Shown: positions 24,186 through 32,557 of the stretch, piece after piece
Position numbering within the stretch: the first letter of the stretch is position 1
Layout: every line of letters starts with the position of its first letter
Origin: an uncultured Selenomonas sp.
GTDB lineage: Bacteria; Bacillota; Negativicutes; Selenomonadales; Selenomonadaceae
Assembly (NCBI GenBank): GCA_902766095.1
Contig: CACXCN010000011.1
Coordinates: 1-64,000, forward strand
DNA: 64,000 nt
Direction of reading: 5' to 3'
Program-made: the position numbers and the translations under genes
The notes under the pieces: model-generated
Told to the model about the DNA's origin: nothing
What the model saw: the letters and a program-made list of their open reading frames with translations, nothing else
Databases searched by the model: none

Positions 24186-26009
24186 ATGAAGACTGAATAT
24201 GCCGGGGCGACCGGCGTACTGGCCTTGACATTGTTGCTGGGCAGCATCCCGCCGGCAGAGGCTGGCATGCTGCAGCTCGATCGCGCGGCCATGCACGCTG
24301 AGCTCGACAATGGGATCCTCGATATCGCCATACGGTTTGATGGCACGGTGGAGAAGGCGCTCTACAAGGGGCGTGACATCATCAAGGACCGTGCGCCGGG
24401 CAAGACGACATTTTATCTCGACTACAATACCGGTCATCATGCCTATGCCGTGATACCGAACCAGCTGCGCGTGCTCGAGGATACCGACGAGGTAGCGCAT
24501 GTGGCCTACGTGGACACGCAGAGCATCCTCGGACTCGAGTATCACTACATCATGAAGCGCGGCGACAGCGGGCTCTACTCCTACGTCATCGCGCGCAACA
24601 ATCTGCCGGAGCCGCTGCATCTCGCTGAGATGCGCACGGTCTATCGGCTCGACCGCAGCCTGTTCGATCATGCCTATACGGTGGAGCGCGACAGCCTCAT
24701 CCCGCGTCAGGATGTCATGCGCAAAGGCAAGAAGCTGCAAGATGAGACGTATGACATGGGACCCGAGGGCGAGAAGTACACGAATGGTCCCATCTATGAG
24801 AAATACGACTATGCAGCCTACCTCGCGGATACGCCGTTCTGGGGGGCCTACGGGCATGGGCTCGGGTTCTGGGTCATGCCCGTGAGCAACGAGTATCATC
24901 CGGGCGGCCCGCTGAAGCAGGACCTCACGGTCCACTATGATACGGTCGTCTGCAACTACCTGACGAGTGCTCATTTCGGCACGCCGGAGTTCGATGCGCC
25001 GGTGGGCTGGGAGAAGATGTACGGTCCTTGGTATGTGTATGTGAACGAGGGGACGCCGGAGCAGGTGAAGCATGATGCCGCCCGTCGCGAGCAGCGCGAG
25101 CGCAGGGCCTGGCCGTACGCCTGGGTGCGGGAGAGCGATTATCCTGTGACGCGTGGCTCGGTCCGCGGTTGCCTGCAGTTCAGTGATGGACGTCCGGCAG
25201 CTGATGCGCAGATCATCCTGGCTCGTCCCGGCGTCGATGCCATCGATGAGTCGGACTCGTACCTGTTCGCTGCCCGGACCGATGCACGCGGCCGATTCGA
25301 GGTGCCGCAGGTGCGGCCAGGCGAGTATGAGCTGCAGGCCTATTTCGCCAAGGCTCCTCAGGCTGGACAGCCACAGAGCATAACGGATACGTTCCGCAGC
25401 CAGCCGTTCCGCGTGAGCGCACAGGGCGCGAAACTGCCGACACTGGTCTGGCCAGTCGAAGCGCCTGAGGTGGTCTGGCAGATCGGCACGGCTGATCATC
25501 GGGCCGATGAATTCGCCTATGGCGGTGAGCCACGCAACTACAAATGGCATCAGATGGTGCCGGCGGATCTCGACTACGATGTAGCGACGAGCACTGCCGC
25601 GCAGGACTGGTACTACGTGCAGAGTCGTCCGGGGCGCTGGAACATCCATTTCACGCTGCCTGCGTCGGAGCTGCAGCAGCACGACTATGAATTCGTTCTA
25701 GCGCTCGCTGGCTACTCGACTGGTATGGGCAAGCAGTACGCGACGGTCGATGCCGGGCTGCTGCTGAACGGTCAGCCGCTGCAGCAGATCAAGTACCCGA
25801 ATGACAAATCCGTCTATCGCTGCAGCACGACGAGCGGTACGTACCACAGGATGGTGGTCAAGCTGCCACGGAAGCTGCTGCAGCCTGGGGCGAATACCCT
25901 GACGATCGAGAATCGCGGCGCCTCGCTCATGTACGATACGTTGCTCCTGCAGAAAAGCAAATCCGGGACTGTGAACGAAAGCCGCGGCCAGCAGCCGCAG
26001 CAGGGATGA
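24186..26009 (+). CDS. PL4 rhamnogalacturonan lyase, copy 2
   Basis: This 607-aa paralogue of the preceding lyase has the same three domains and a signal peptide (about 1-26, PPAEAGM). Matching motifs include KYDYAAYLADTPFWGAYGHG, GGPLKQDLTVHYDTVV, KMYGPWYVYVNEG, LARPGVDAIDESDSYLF and WQIGTADHRADEF. It uses more GC-rich codons and has a Gln-rich tail. RBS AAAGGAG lies nine bases before the ATG. Two diverged lyases may differ in chain position or acetylation tolerance; the sequence does not tell. No separate promoter was found after the terminator, so expression may depend on readthrough. Confidence 0.87.
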   Translation: MKTEYAGATGVLALTLLLGSIPPAEAGMLQLDRAAMHAELDNGILDIAIRFDGTVEKALYKGRDIIKDRAPGKTTFYLDYNTGHHAYAVIPNQLRVLEDTDEVAHVAYVDTQSILGLEYHYIMKRGDSGLYSYVIARNNLPEPLHLAEMRTVYRLDRSLFDHAYTVERDSLIPRQDVMRKGKKLQDETYDMGPEGEKYTNGPIYEKYDYAAYLADTPFWGAYGHGLGFWVMPVSNEYHPGGPLKQDLTVHYDTVVCNYLTSAHFGTPEFDAPVGWEKMYGPWYVYVNEGTPEQVKHDAARREQRERRAWPYAWVRESDYPVTRGSVRGCLQFSDGRPAADAQIILARPGVDAIDESDSYLFAARTDARGRFEVPQVRPGEYELQAYFAKAPQAGQPQSITDTFRSQPFRVSAQGAKLPTLVWPVEAPEVVWQIGTADHRADEFAYGGEPRNYKWHQMVPADLDYDVATSTAAQDWYYVQSRPGRWNIHFTLPASELQQHDYEFVLALAGYSTGMGKQYATVDAGLLLNGQPLQQIKYPNDKSVYRCSTTSGTYHRMVVKLPRKLLQPGANTLTIENRGASLMYDTLLLQKSKSGTVNESRGQQPQQG

Positions 26010-26062
26010 TGCATATCCCTCGGGTGCAGTTCCTTCATATAGATTCAAAATCCTGAGGAGGT

Positions 26063-26100
26063 ACAGTTGCAGCGCATGATGCTGCTGGGACTGTTTTATA
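26063..26100 (+). terminator. Imperfect terminator after PL4 copy 2
   Basis: ACAGT...GCAGC (26063-26073) pairs with GCTGC...ACTGT (26081-26094), followed by TTTATATATA. Confidence 0.6.
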
Positions 26101-26153
26101 TATACCCCTACTATGACCTCCTAACTTTATCTTATTTTCTATTCCTCAAGGTG

Positions 26154-26194
26154 ACCGGCTGTCTTTCCCCAAAGAACAAGACAGCCGGTTTTCC
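26154..26194 (+). terminator. Strong terminator before the rhamnose operon
   Basis: A 12-bp perfect stem (ACCGGCTGTCTT at 26154-26165, complement at 26178-26189) is followed by TTTTCCTT. Together with the hairpin at 26063 it insulates the rhamnose operon. The 378-bp gap 26010-26387 holds these two hairpins and the rhaB promoter; no gene is seen. Confidence 0.85.
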
Positions 26195-26268
26195 TTGTCT
26201 ATAGGAGGAATGGTCCTCTAGCGGCAGAAAAGCCAGAAAATAACATAAAAATAAAAAAGTAGGCGAAA

Positions 26269-26331
26269 AAAGAGAAAAACACCTTGCAAAATCTTTGTTG
26301 TTGTTGTAATATATGAGTTGTAAAGAGAAAC
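26269..26331 (+). promoter_or_regulatory. rhaB promoter with flanking direct repeats
   Basis: TTGCAA (26284-26289), a 17-bp spacer and TAATAT (26307-26312) make a good sigma-A-type promoter. A direct repeat of AAAGAGAAA with similar flanks lies on both sides (26269-26278 and 26322-26331). These may be sites for the DeoR regulator encoded downstream; that is inference. Confidence 0.6.
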
Positions 26332-26387
26332 AAAGAAAAATCAAAAACAAAACCGGCAAATATATCAAAAGCGATAGGTGAAAAGCA

Positions 26388-27794
26388 ATGAAAACAACGA
26401 ACTATTATCTGGCTATTGATATCGGCGCCTCGAGTGGACGCCATATACTGGGCTGGATGGAGAATGGCAAGATCCGTATGGAGGAGATATATCGCTTCCA
26501 GAACGGCTTGCACAAGGAAAACGGTCATCTTTGCTGGGACATCGACCATCTGGCAGCAGAGGTCGTAGCGGGGCTCAAGAAATGCCGGGAGCTGGCGCGC
26601 GTCCCAGAGAGCGTGGGCATCGATACCTGGGGCGTCGATTTCGTCCTGCTCGATGAGAACGGCAACCGCCTTGGCAACAGCGTCTCGTACCGTGATCACC
26701 GCACGGAAGGCATGGACGAGATCGTCTATCAGAAGATACCGGAGAAAGAGCTCTACGCGCGCAACGGCATCCAGAAGCAGATATTCAATACGATCTATCA
26801 GCTGACTGCCATCCAGCAGACGACGCCGGAGCTGCTCGAGCGGGCGGAGACATTCCTGATGATACCGGAATATCTGAACTATCTGCTGACCGGCGTCCGC
26901 ATGAATGAGTATACGAACGCGACGACGACCCAGCTCGTCAATGCGAAGACGCAGACCTGGGATGATGAGCTCCTTGCGAAGCTCGGCTTCCCGCGCAAGC
27001 TCTTTGGCGAGCTGCATATGCCGAAAAGCGTTGTCGGACCACTGAGCGACAAGGTGGCCGAGCAGGTAGGGTTCCAGACGACGGTCGTGCTGCCGGCCAC
27101 GCATGATACGGGATCGGCCGTGCTCGCCGTACCGGCGGAGGGCGAGGAAAGCATCTATCTGAGCTCGGGCACGTGGTCCCTCATGGGGATCGAGCGGCTC
27201 ATACCGGATTGTACGGAGACGAGCCGCAAGCATAACTTCACGAACGAGGGTGGCTATCACTACCGCTATCGCTATCTGAAGAACATCATGGGCATGTGGA
27301 TGATGCAGTCGCTGCGGCGGGAGTTCAAACACGCCTATACGTTCGAGGAGCTGTACGAGCTCGCGCATATCGGCCGCTACTTCACCTCGACGGTCGATGT
27401 GAATGATGACTGCTTCCTATCGCCGGACAGCATGATAAAGGCAGTACAGGATTACTGCGAGCGCACGGATCAGGAGAAGCCGGAGACGGAATGCGAGCTC
27501 CTGTACTGCATCTACCACAGCCTTGCGAACTGCTATGCGAAGACCGTGGCCGAGATCGAGGAAGTGACCGGCCGCAAATACGATACGATCAATGTCGTAG
27601 GCGGCGGCTGCCAGGACCGTTTCCTGAACCATCTGCTGGTCGAGGAGACGGGCAAAGAGGTCTATGCGGGCCCGATAGAAGCTACGGCCATCGGCAACCT
27701 GCTCGTGCAAATGCTGCGCGATAATGTATTCGTCGATCTCAACGAGGGACGTCGCACCATAGCGAAATCCTTCGATGTAAAGAAAGTTGATTGA
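26388..27794 (+). CDS. rhaB: Rhamnulokinase
   Basis: This FGGY-family sugar kinase phosphorylates L-rhamnulose at C1 using ATP in the cytosol. The 468-aa protein has the N-terminal ATPase fold start LAIDIGASSGRHILG, the substrate-region GIDTWGVDFVLLD, PATHDTGSAVLAVP and YLSSGTWSLMG, and the C-terminal NVVGGGCQDRFLNHL. It heads rhaB-rhaA-rhaD and has its own promoter. RBS AGGTGA lies seven bases before the ATG. Length and motifs match the family, with no oddities. Confidence 0.95.
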   Translation: MKTTNYYLAIDIGASSGRHILGWMENGKIRMEEIYRFQNGLHKENGHLCWDIDHLAAEVVAGLKKCRELARVPESVGIDTWGVDFVLLDENGNRLGNSVSYRDHRTEGMDEIVYQKIPEKELYARNGIQKQIFNTIYQLTAIQQTTPELLERAETFLMIPEYLNYLLTGVRMNEYTNATTTQLVNAKTQTWDDELLAKLGFPRKLFGELHMPKSVVGPLSDKVAEQVGFQTTVVLPATHDTGSAVLAVPAEGEESIYLSSGTWSLMGIERLIPDCTETSRKHNFTNEGGYHYRYRYLKNIMGMWMMQSLRREFKHAYTFEELYELAHIGRYFTSTVDVNDDCFLSPDSMIKAVQDYCERTDQEKPETECELLYCIYHSLANCYAKTVAEIEEVTGRKYDTINVVGGGCQDRFLNHLLVEETGKEVYAGPIEATAIGNLLVQMLRDNVFVDLNEGRRTIAKSFDVKKVD

Positions 27795-27828
27795 AGCTGG
27801 ATAAAGCTTTTCGAGGAGGAAAATAAAG

Positions 27829-29064
27829 ATGTCAAGATTCGATGATGCCAAGGAACAGTATGCAGCTTGGGGTGTCGATGCGGAAAAAGCCCTGGATACC
27901 CTTCAGAAAGTGCGCATTTCGATGCATTGCTGGCAGGGCGACGATGTGCTGGGATTCGACAGCGATGCGCTGACGGGCGGCATTGCGACGACCGGCAACT
28001 ATCCGGGCCGGGCCCGCAACCCGGAGGAGCTTATGGCTGATATCAAGAAGGCTTACTCGCTGATACCAGGCAAGCACAAGCTCAACCTGCATGCTTCGTA
28101 TCGCATTACGGATGAGAAGGTTGACCGCGATGCCATCGAGCCGAAACATTTTGCCGCCTGGGTGGATTTCGCCAAGGAACAGGGCATCGGCCTTGATTTC
28201 AACCCGACGTTCTTCAGCCACAAGAATGTCAAGGATAATATGACGCTCTCGAGCCCGGATAAAGATATCCGCGATTTCTGGATCGCTCATGGCAAGGCTT
28301 GCCGCAAGATCGCTGATTATTTCGGCCGCGAGCTCGGCATCACGGCCCTCGACAACATCTGGATTCCGGATGGCACGAAAGACGTGCCGGCCGACCGCAT
28401 CGGGCCGCGCCGTCGCCTGAAGGAAGCGCTTGATGAGATCCTCTCGGTCAAGTACGACAAGAAGAATATCGCCGATGCGGTCGAGGGCAAGGTCTTCGGT
28501 ATCGGTGTCGAGTCGTATACGGTCGGTTCGCATGAGTTCTACATGAACTATGCGGCGAAGAACGGCATCATGTGCCTGCTCGATACGGGTCATTATCATC
28601 CGACCGAGGTCGTCTCGGACAAGATTTCGTCGATGCTGCTGTTCAATGATCAGCTGGCTCTCCATGTGAGTCGTCCGGTGCGTTGGGACAGCGACCATGT
28701 CATAAAGCTCGACGATGAGCTCAAGGAGCTCGCGACGGAGCTCGTTCGCTGCGACGCACTCGACAAGGTTTTCATCGGTCTTGACTTCTTCGATGCGAGC
28801 ATCAACCGCATCGCGGCCTGGGTCATCGGCATGCGCAACATGCAGAAAGCATTGCTGTACGGTCTCCTGACGCCGAACGCGAAACTCAAAGAGGCTCAGG
28901 ACAAGGCGGACTTCACCTATGTGCTCGCGGGCCTCGAGGAGCAGAAGACGCTGCCGTTCGGCGAGATCTGGGCAGAGTTCTGCCGCCGCAACAATGTGCC
29001 GGTCGATGGCCAGTGGTATAACGAAGTCAAGCAGTATGAGAAGGATGTACTGTTCAAGAGATAA
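27829..29064 (+). CDS. rhaA: L-rhamnose isomerase
   Basis: This enzyme converts L-rhamnose to L-rhamnulose with a metal-bound TIM barrel. The 411 aa contain the family's landmarks, such as [11 protein letters not shown] near residue 29, [56 protein letters not shown] and [21 protein letters not shown] precedes the ATG. It lies 34 bp after rhaB and 29 bp before rhaD in one operon. Confidence 0.96.
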   Translation: MSRFDDAKEQYAAWGVDAEKALDTLQKVRISMHCWQGDDVLGFDSDALTGGIATTGNYPGRARNPEELMADIKKAYSLIPGKHKLNLHASYRITDEKVDRDAIEPKHFAAWVDFAKEQGIGLDFNPTFFSHKNVKDNMTLSSPDKDIRDFWIAHGKACRKIADYFGRELGITALDNIWIPDGTKDVPADRIGPRRRLKEALDEILSVKYDKKNIADAVEGKVFGIGVESYTVGSHEFYMNYAAKNGIMCLLDTGHYHPTEVVSDKISSMLLFNDQLALHVSRPVRWDSDHVIKLDDELKELATELVRCDALDKVFIGLDFFDASINRIAAWVIGMRNMQKALLYGLLTPNAKLKEAQDKADFTYVLAGLEEQKTLPFGEIWAEFCRRNNVPVDGQWYNEVKQYEKDVLFKR

Positions 29065-29093
29065 TTCATTTTCAGGAAGCTGAGGTTTTTATC

Positions 29094-29912
29094 ATGGATA
29101 TATTACAGGCAGATTTTGTGAAGCGCTTCGAGCGGCTGACCGCGGATGCTTTCCAGAAGGGCTGGCATGAGCGCAATGGCGGCAATCTGACATACCGCGT
29201 GAGGCCCGAGGAGGTCGAGGCGGTCAAGGATTCATTGCATGAGGTGCAGGAGTGGCAGCCCATCGGCAATACGGTACCGGGGCTGGCCGGCGAGTATTTC
29301 CTCGTGACCGGCAGCGGCAAGTACATGCGCAATGTGTCCCTCGAGCCGGAGAAGAACATCGCTCTGATCCAGGTCGACGAGAAGGGCGAGAACTACGGCA
29401 TCGTCTGGGGCCTCGTCGAAGGTGGCTGTCCGACGAGTGAGCTGCCGACGCACCTCGCAGCGCATGAGCTGAAGAAAAAGATGACGAATGGTCGGAACCG
29501 TATCATCTACCATGCGCATCCGACGAACCTCATCGCACTGACGTTCGTGCTGCCGCTCGAGGACAAGGCCTTCACGCGCGAGCTCTGGGAGATGGCGACC
29601 GAGGATCCGGTCATATTCCCGGAGGGCATCGGTGTCGTGCCCTGGATGGTCCCGGGCGGCAAGGAGATCGCCGATGCATCGGTGAAGCTCATGGAGAAGT
29701 ACCGCGTCGTCGTCTGGGCTCATCATGGCCTGTTCGTCTGCGGCGACGATTTCGATGAGGCATTCGGCCTCATGGATACGGTCGAGAAGGCTTCGGAAAT
29801 CTGCGTGAAAGTCCTGTCGATGGGCGGCAAGAAGCAGACGATTCCGAAGGAAGGCTTCATCCAGCTGGCCAAGGATTTCCATATTGACCTGAACACTGAT
29901 ATTTTGGAGTAA
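29094..29912 (+). CDS. rhaD: Rhamnulose-1-phosphate aldolase
   Basis: This class II aldolase splits L-rhamnulose-1-phosphate into DHAP and L-lactaldehyde. The 272-aa protein shows zinc ligands in YHAHPTN (about 140-146) and WAHHGLF (about 203-209), and the N-terminal WHERNGGNLTYR motif. RBS GAGG lies nine bases before the ATG. No lactaldehyde reductase or dehydrogenase is adjacent, so that step must be encoded elsewhere. A coding-looking remnant follows at 29941. Confidence 0.95.
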   Translation: MDILQADFVKRFERLTADAFQKGWHERNGGNLTYRVRPEEVEAVKDSLHEVQEWQPIGNTVPGLAGEYFLVTGSGKYMRNVSLEPEKNIALIQVDEKGENYGIVWGLVEGGCPTSELPTHLAAHELKKKMTNGRNRIIYHAHPTNLIALTFVLPLEDKAFTRELWEMATEDPVIFPEGIGVVPWMVPGGKEIADASVKLMEKYRVVVWAHHGLFVCGDDFDEAFGLMDTVEKASEICVKVLSMGGKKQTIPKEGFIQLAKDFHIDLNTDILE

Positions 29913-29940
29913 ATAGCGAACGCGCCTGATATTATTGTAA

Positions 29941-30063
29941 GGTTGGTACCCGCCCAAGACCCTCGATGAGATCTTGTCTGAGCGCTATGCCGGTGAGATC
30001 GATGAGAATGGCTGGCTGCTCTCGAGCTCTGAGCAGCAGCAGGCACAGCATAGCACGAACTGA
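29941..30063 (+). pseudogene. Unidentified gene remnant between rhaD and rhaM
   Basis: Forty open codons with local codon bias run from a stop at 29938-29940 to TGA at 30061-30063. The reading starts GWYPPKTLDEILSERYAG and ends QQQAQHSTN. No start codon with a ribosome site is present, so this looks like the 3' end of a gene whose front was deleted. I do not recognise the parent gene. Confidence 0.45.
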
Positions 30064-30100
30064 TTGCTATAGCTGATGATTTAGGAAGGAAGCAATTCGA

Positions 30101-30418
30101 ATGGAACGCATGGCTTGGAAAGCTATCATCAAAGATGGCAAACTCGATGAATATAAATATCGTCACGCTCATATCTGGCCGGAGATGAAGCAGGTCCTCA
30201 AAGAGGCTGGCATCACCAATTACTCGATATGGAATGTAGGCAATGAGGTGTTCGGCTACTTCGAGTGTGAGAAGGGCGTCAAATACGCAGAGAAATATCA
30301 GGCGGACAGCCCGGTCGTTGACAAGTGGAACGAATACATGAAAGATGTCATGGTCATGGAGATGGATCCGGAGACGGGCGCCCAGCCGAAAATGGAACAG
30401 GTGTTCTATCTGGCCTGA
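30101..30418 (+). CDS. rhaM: L-rhamnose mutarotase
   Basis: This small 105-aa enzyme interconverts alpha and beta L-rhamnose anomers before isomerisation. The dimeric alpha-beta barrel family signature is clear: YKYRHAHIWPEM (catalytic His/Trp region), GITNYSIWNVGNEVFGYFE and the C-terminal MEQVFYLA. RBS AGGAAGG precedes the ATG. It closes the rhamnose operon and is followed by a terminator and a large palindrome. Confidence 0.95.
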   Translation: MERMAWKAIIKDGKLDEYKYRHAHIWPEMKQVLKEAGITNYSIWNVGNEVFGYFECEKGVKYAEKYQADSPVVDKWNEYMKDVMVMEMDPETGAQPKMEQVFYLA

Positions 30419-30462
30419 CCTGATCATTCCCCCTGATAGATAGTAACAATGCAGTCCAAAAC

Positions 30463-30506
30463 GAAAAGCTCGCAGAAAGCCATTGCTTCCCGCGAGCTTT
30501 TCCATT
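30463..30506 (+). terminator. Terminator after rhaM
   Basis: GAAAAGCTCGC (30463-30473) pairs with GCGAGCTTTTC (30492-30502), an 11-bp stem. It ends the rhamnose operon. The A/T-rich arms could also serve the opposite strand. Confidence 0.8.
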
Positions 30507-30520
30507 TGAGCGATAAAGGA

Positions 30521-30799
30521 GCTGTAACGAAATACGATGTTGTCAGGCCTAAGCACTCAGTACCGCGGCAGGCATGGCTCCTTCATTGCGCTATTGTAGT
30601 TTGGCTAAAAGTAAATTTTTCCCAATGAATAGGTCCCTTGAAAGTACTTAAACGCGCTACGCTTGAACGAAAGTACTTTCCGCGGGATTGTCTGATAGGG
30701 AAAAATTTCCTTTCTTGACGCCAAACTACGACGCTCCATTCCGGAGCCATGTCTGCCGCTGCTTTGTCGTTCAGATGCTGGCGGGTATTTCGTTACAGC
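30521..30799. repeat. 279-bp nested palindrome, large copy of the dispersed repeat
   Basis: Five arm pairs share one centre near 30660-30662. Outer: 15 bp perfect (30521-30535 and 30785-30799). Then 17 bp with one mismatch (30565-30581 and 30743-30759), 9 bp (30596-30604 and 30721-30729), 11 bp (30613-30623 and 30698-30708) and 10 bp (30640-30649 and 30671-30680). The segment 30565-30602 matches the reverse strand of 7917-7954 at 34 of 38 bases. It sits between convergent rhaM and the DeoR gene. The 388-bp gap 30419-30806 contains only this and the rhaM terminator. Confidence 0.85.
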
Positions 30800-30806
30800 C
30801 CCGAAA

Positions 30807-31559
30807 TTACAGCAGCCGCACATGATTTTCGCTGAGGTATTTTTGCCAGGCCGAGTTTGGTGTAGTATCGGTCACCAGAGTGTCGATATCGCTGAAATCG
30901 GCACAGCGCACGAAAGCCGTCTGGTCGAACTTGCTGTGATCGACCAGCATGATGGTATGGCGGGCCTGCTTGATCATGGTTTTCTTGATCTCGCTTTCGC
31001 TCTCATTTGACTCCATGATGCCTTTGTCCATGTCGATCGCCTTGCAGCTGATGAGGGCATAGTCGACGTAGTAGCCCTCGAGTGCCTTTATGGCCATGCT
31101 GCCGGTCAGGGAGCAGGAGTTGGCCCGCAGGGCGCCGCCGGTGCATATCATTATGAAGGAACTGCTTGTGAAATCGTTCATGAGCTGGATTGAGTTCGTA
31201 ATGATTGTGATATCCTTGCGGCCGTTGATCTGCTGCAGCAACGTACGACAGGTCGTGCTCGAGTCGACCATGACGGTATCACCGGTTTCGATGAGATTGC
31301 TGGCCTTGTGGGCGATGGCGAGCTTGCTCTCGCTGTTGAGTCCGCTGCGCTTCACATAGGAGAGATCTTCGCTCGTGCTGTCAGCGATGATGGCACCGCC
31401 ATAGCTGCGTCGCAGCAGATTCTGCCCCTCGAGTTTCTCGAGATCGCGACGGATCGTTTCTTCGGTGACCTGATAGAGCTTGGCCAGCTCACTGACATAT
31501 ACCTTGCGTTCAGCAACAAGTTTCTCCATTATTTTTTGGCGGCGTTCGAGTCCGAGCAT
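30807..31559 (-). CDS. DeoR-family transcriptional regulator
   Basis: This 250-aa repressor has an N-terminal winged HTH (about 6-57, RKVYVSELAKLYQVTEETIR RDLEKLE with a canonical DeoR recognition helix). A C-terminal sugar-phosphate-sensing DeoRC domain follows (about 75-235, DSSTTCRTLLQQI, NSIQLMNDF, GGALRANSCSLTG, DHSKF). It faces the rhamnose operon across the big palindrome, so control of rhaBAD-M and perhaps the RG-I genes by a rhamnose-derived phosphate is inferred. GGAGG lies ten bases before the ATG at 31559. No AraC-type RG-I regulator is present in the window. Confidence 0.9.
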   Translation of the reverse strand: MLGLERRQKIMEKLVAERKVYVSELAKLYQVTEETIRRDLEKLEGQNLLRRSYGGAIIADSTSEDLSYVKRSGLNSESKLAIAHKASNLIETGDTVMVDSSTTCRTLLQQINGRKDITIITNSIQLMNDFTSSSFIMICTGGALRANSCSLTGSMAIKALEGYYVDYALISCKAIDMDKGIMESNESESEIKKTMIKQARHTIMLVDHSKFDQTAFVRCADFSDIDTLVTDTTPNSAWQKYLSENHVRLL

Positions 31560-31613
31560 GATGCCATTACCTCCATTTAGCGCTGTATGTTAATTGGCTT
31601 TTGTTATATGCAT

Positions 31614-31642
31614 ATTATATAGCTTAAACGGTTTATGTGCAA
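31614..31642 (-). promoter_or_regulatory. Promoter of the DeoR gene with internal operator
   Basis: On the reverse strand TTGCAC (31642-31637), a 17-bp spacer and TATAAT (31619-31614) form a near-ideal promoter. The palindrome TAAACGGTTTA (31625-31635) lies in the spacer, a likely autoregulatory site. Confidence 0.72.
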
Positions 31643-31750
31643 TACAATTAAATATAAACACAGAAAAACAGTACAGTAAAAAGAAAAAATATTTGGTTCA
31701 CGTTGGATATCCCATAAAACAAAAAACATCGGAGGATATGCCCGAAATCA

Positions 31751-31780
31751 TTGGCAAAATCGTTCAATCGGCGTTATAAT
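31751..31780 (+). promoter_or_regulatory. Promoter of the amidase gene
   Basis: TTGGCA (31751-31756) and a consensus TATAAT (31775-31780) are separated by 18 bp, 36 bp before the ATG. It diverges from the DeoR promoter. Confidence 0.72.
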
Positions 31781-31815
31781 ATAAGGTACGAAACTTATTA
31801 GTAAGGCCTGGTTTA

Positions 31816-32553
31816 ATGACGAGAAGAGAATTTTTACGTAGTATTTTTGGCTTAGGGATCGGTATGGCACTGGCACCCACAGCCTTGCCGCGGGCAGAGG
31901 CGACCTGGCAGACGGGCACGGAGTTGCCGGGTGTACAGGTGGTGCCGACGAATCTGTCGTTCCGGGAACTCGAGAACCGGCGCGTCACAGATGCCATCAT
32001 TGTACATCATATCGGCAATACGAATGCCGACGTATCAGCGGCCACGGTGCACCAGTGGCATCTGGCTAATGGCTGGGCAGGTATCGGCTATCATTATGTC
32101 ATCCGCAAAGATGGTACGATCGAGCAGGGACGTCCGCTGTCGGCAGTAGGCGCGCATTGCTATGGCCAGAACTGGCACACGGTAGGAATAAATATAGTAG
32201 GAGACTTCGAGGTGGCGCAGCCGAATGAAGCGCAGATGCAGTCGGCTGCCCGGCTCATCGCCGGCCTCTGTGCTTTTTACGGCTTCGCACCTACCCACCG
32301 CACGGTATTCGGTCATCGAGATTTCAATGCGACAGCCTGCCCGGGAGAGAATCTGTATCACCGACTGGGCGAGCTCATCGATAGCAGTGCAGCTGTATTT
32401 GGTACGGTGGGACCGAGGACGGCTGACGGCGATAACAGTTTCGCTCCGACGGATATGCCGGCCAGCAAGGGGCGTGCTCCGCAGCGCACCGATCAGGCGG
32501 GAAAGACGGCTGGACAGGCCGGGCGGCCGCTGCATCAGCATCTAGGGAAGTGA
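31816..32553 (+). CDS. Tat-exported N-acetylmuramoyl-L-alanine amidase
   Basis: This 245-aa zinc amidase of the Amidase_2/PGRP (T7-lysozyme-like) type cleaves the MurNAc-L-Ala bond of peptidoglycan. The N-terminus MTRREFLRSIFGLGIGMALA carries a twin-arginine signal; the mature part starts near residue 30. Zinc ligands appear as the His in IIVHHIG, GHRDF and the Cys in TACPGENL. A Gly/Gln-rich tail follows (about 200-245). RBS AAGG is weak. The small membrane protein gene begins four bases after its stop, suggesting an operon. Wall turnover rather than phage origin is favoured by the Tat signal. Confidence 0.88.
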   Translation: MTRREFLRSIFGLGIGMALAPTALPRAEATWQTGTELPGVQVVPTNLSFRELENRRVTDAIIVHHIGNTNADVSAATVHQWHLANGWAGIGYHYVIRKDGTIEQGRPLSAVGAHCYGQNWHTVGINIVGDFEVAQPNEAQMQSAARLIAGLCAFYGFAPTHRTVFGHRDFNATACPGENLYHRLGELIDSSAAVFGTVGPRTADGDNSFAPTDMPASKGRAPQRTDQAGKTAGQAGRPLHQHLGK

Positions 32554-32557
32554 GTAT

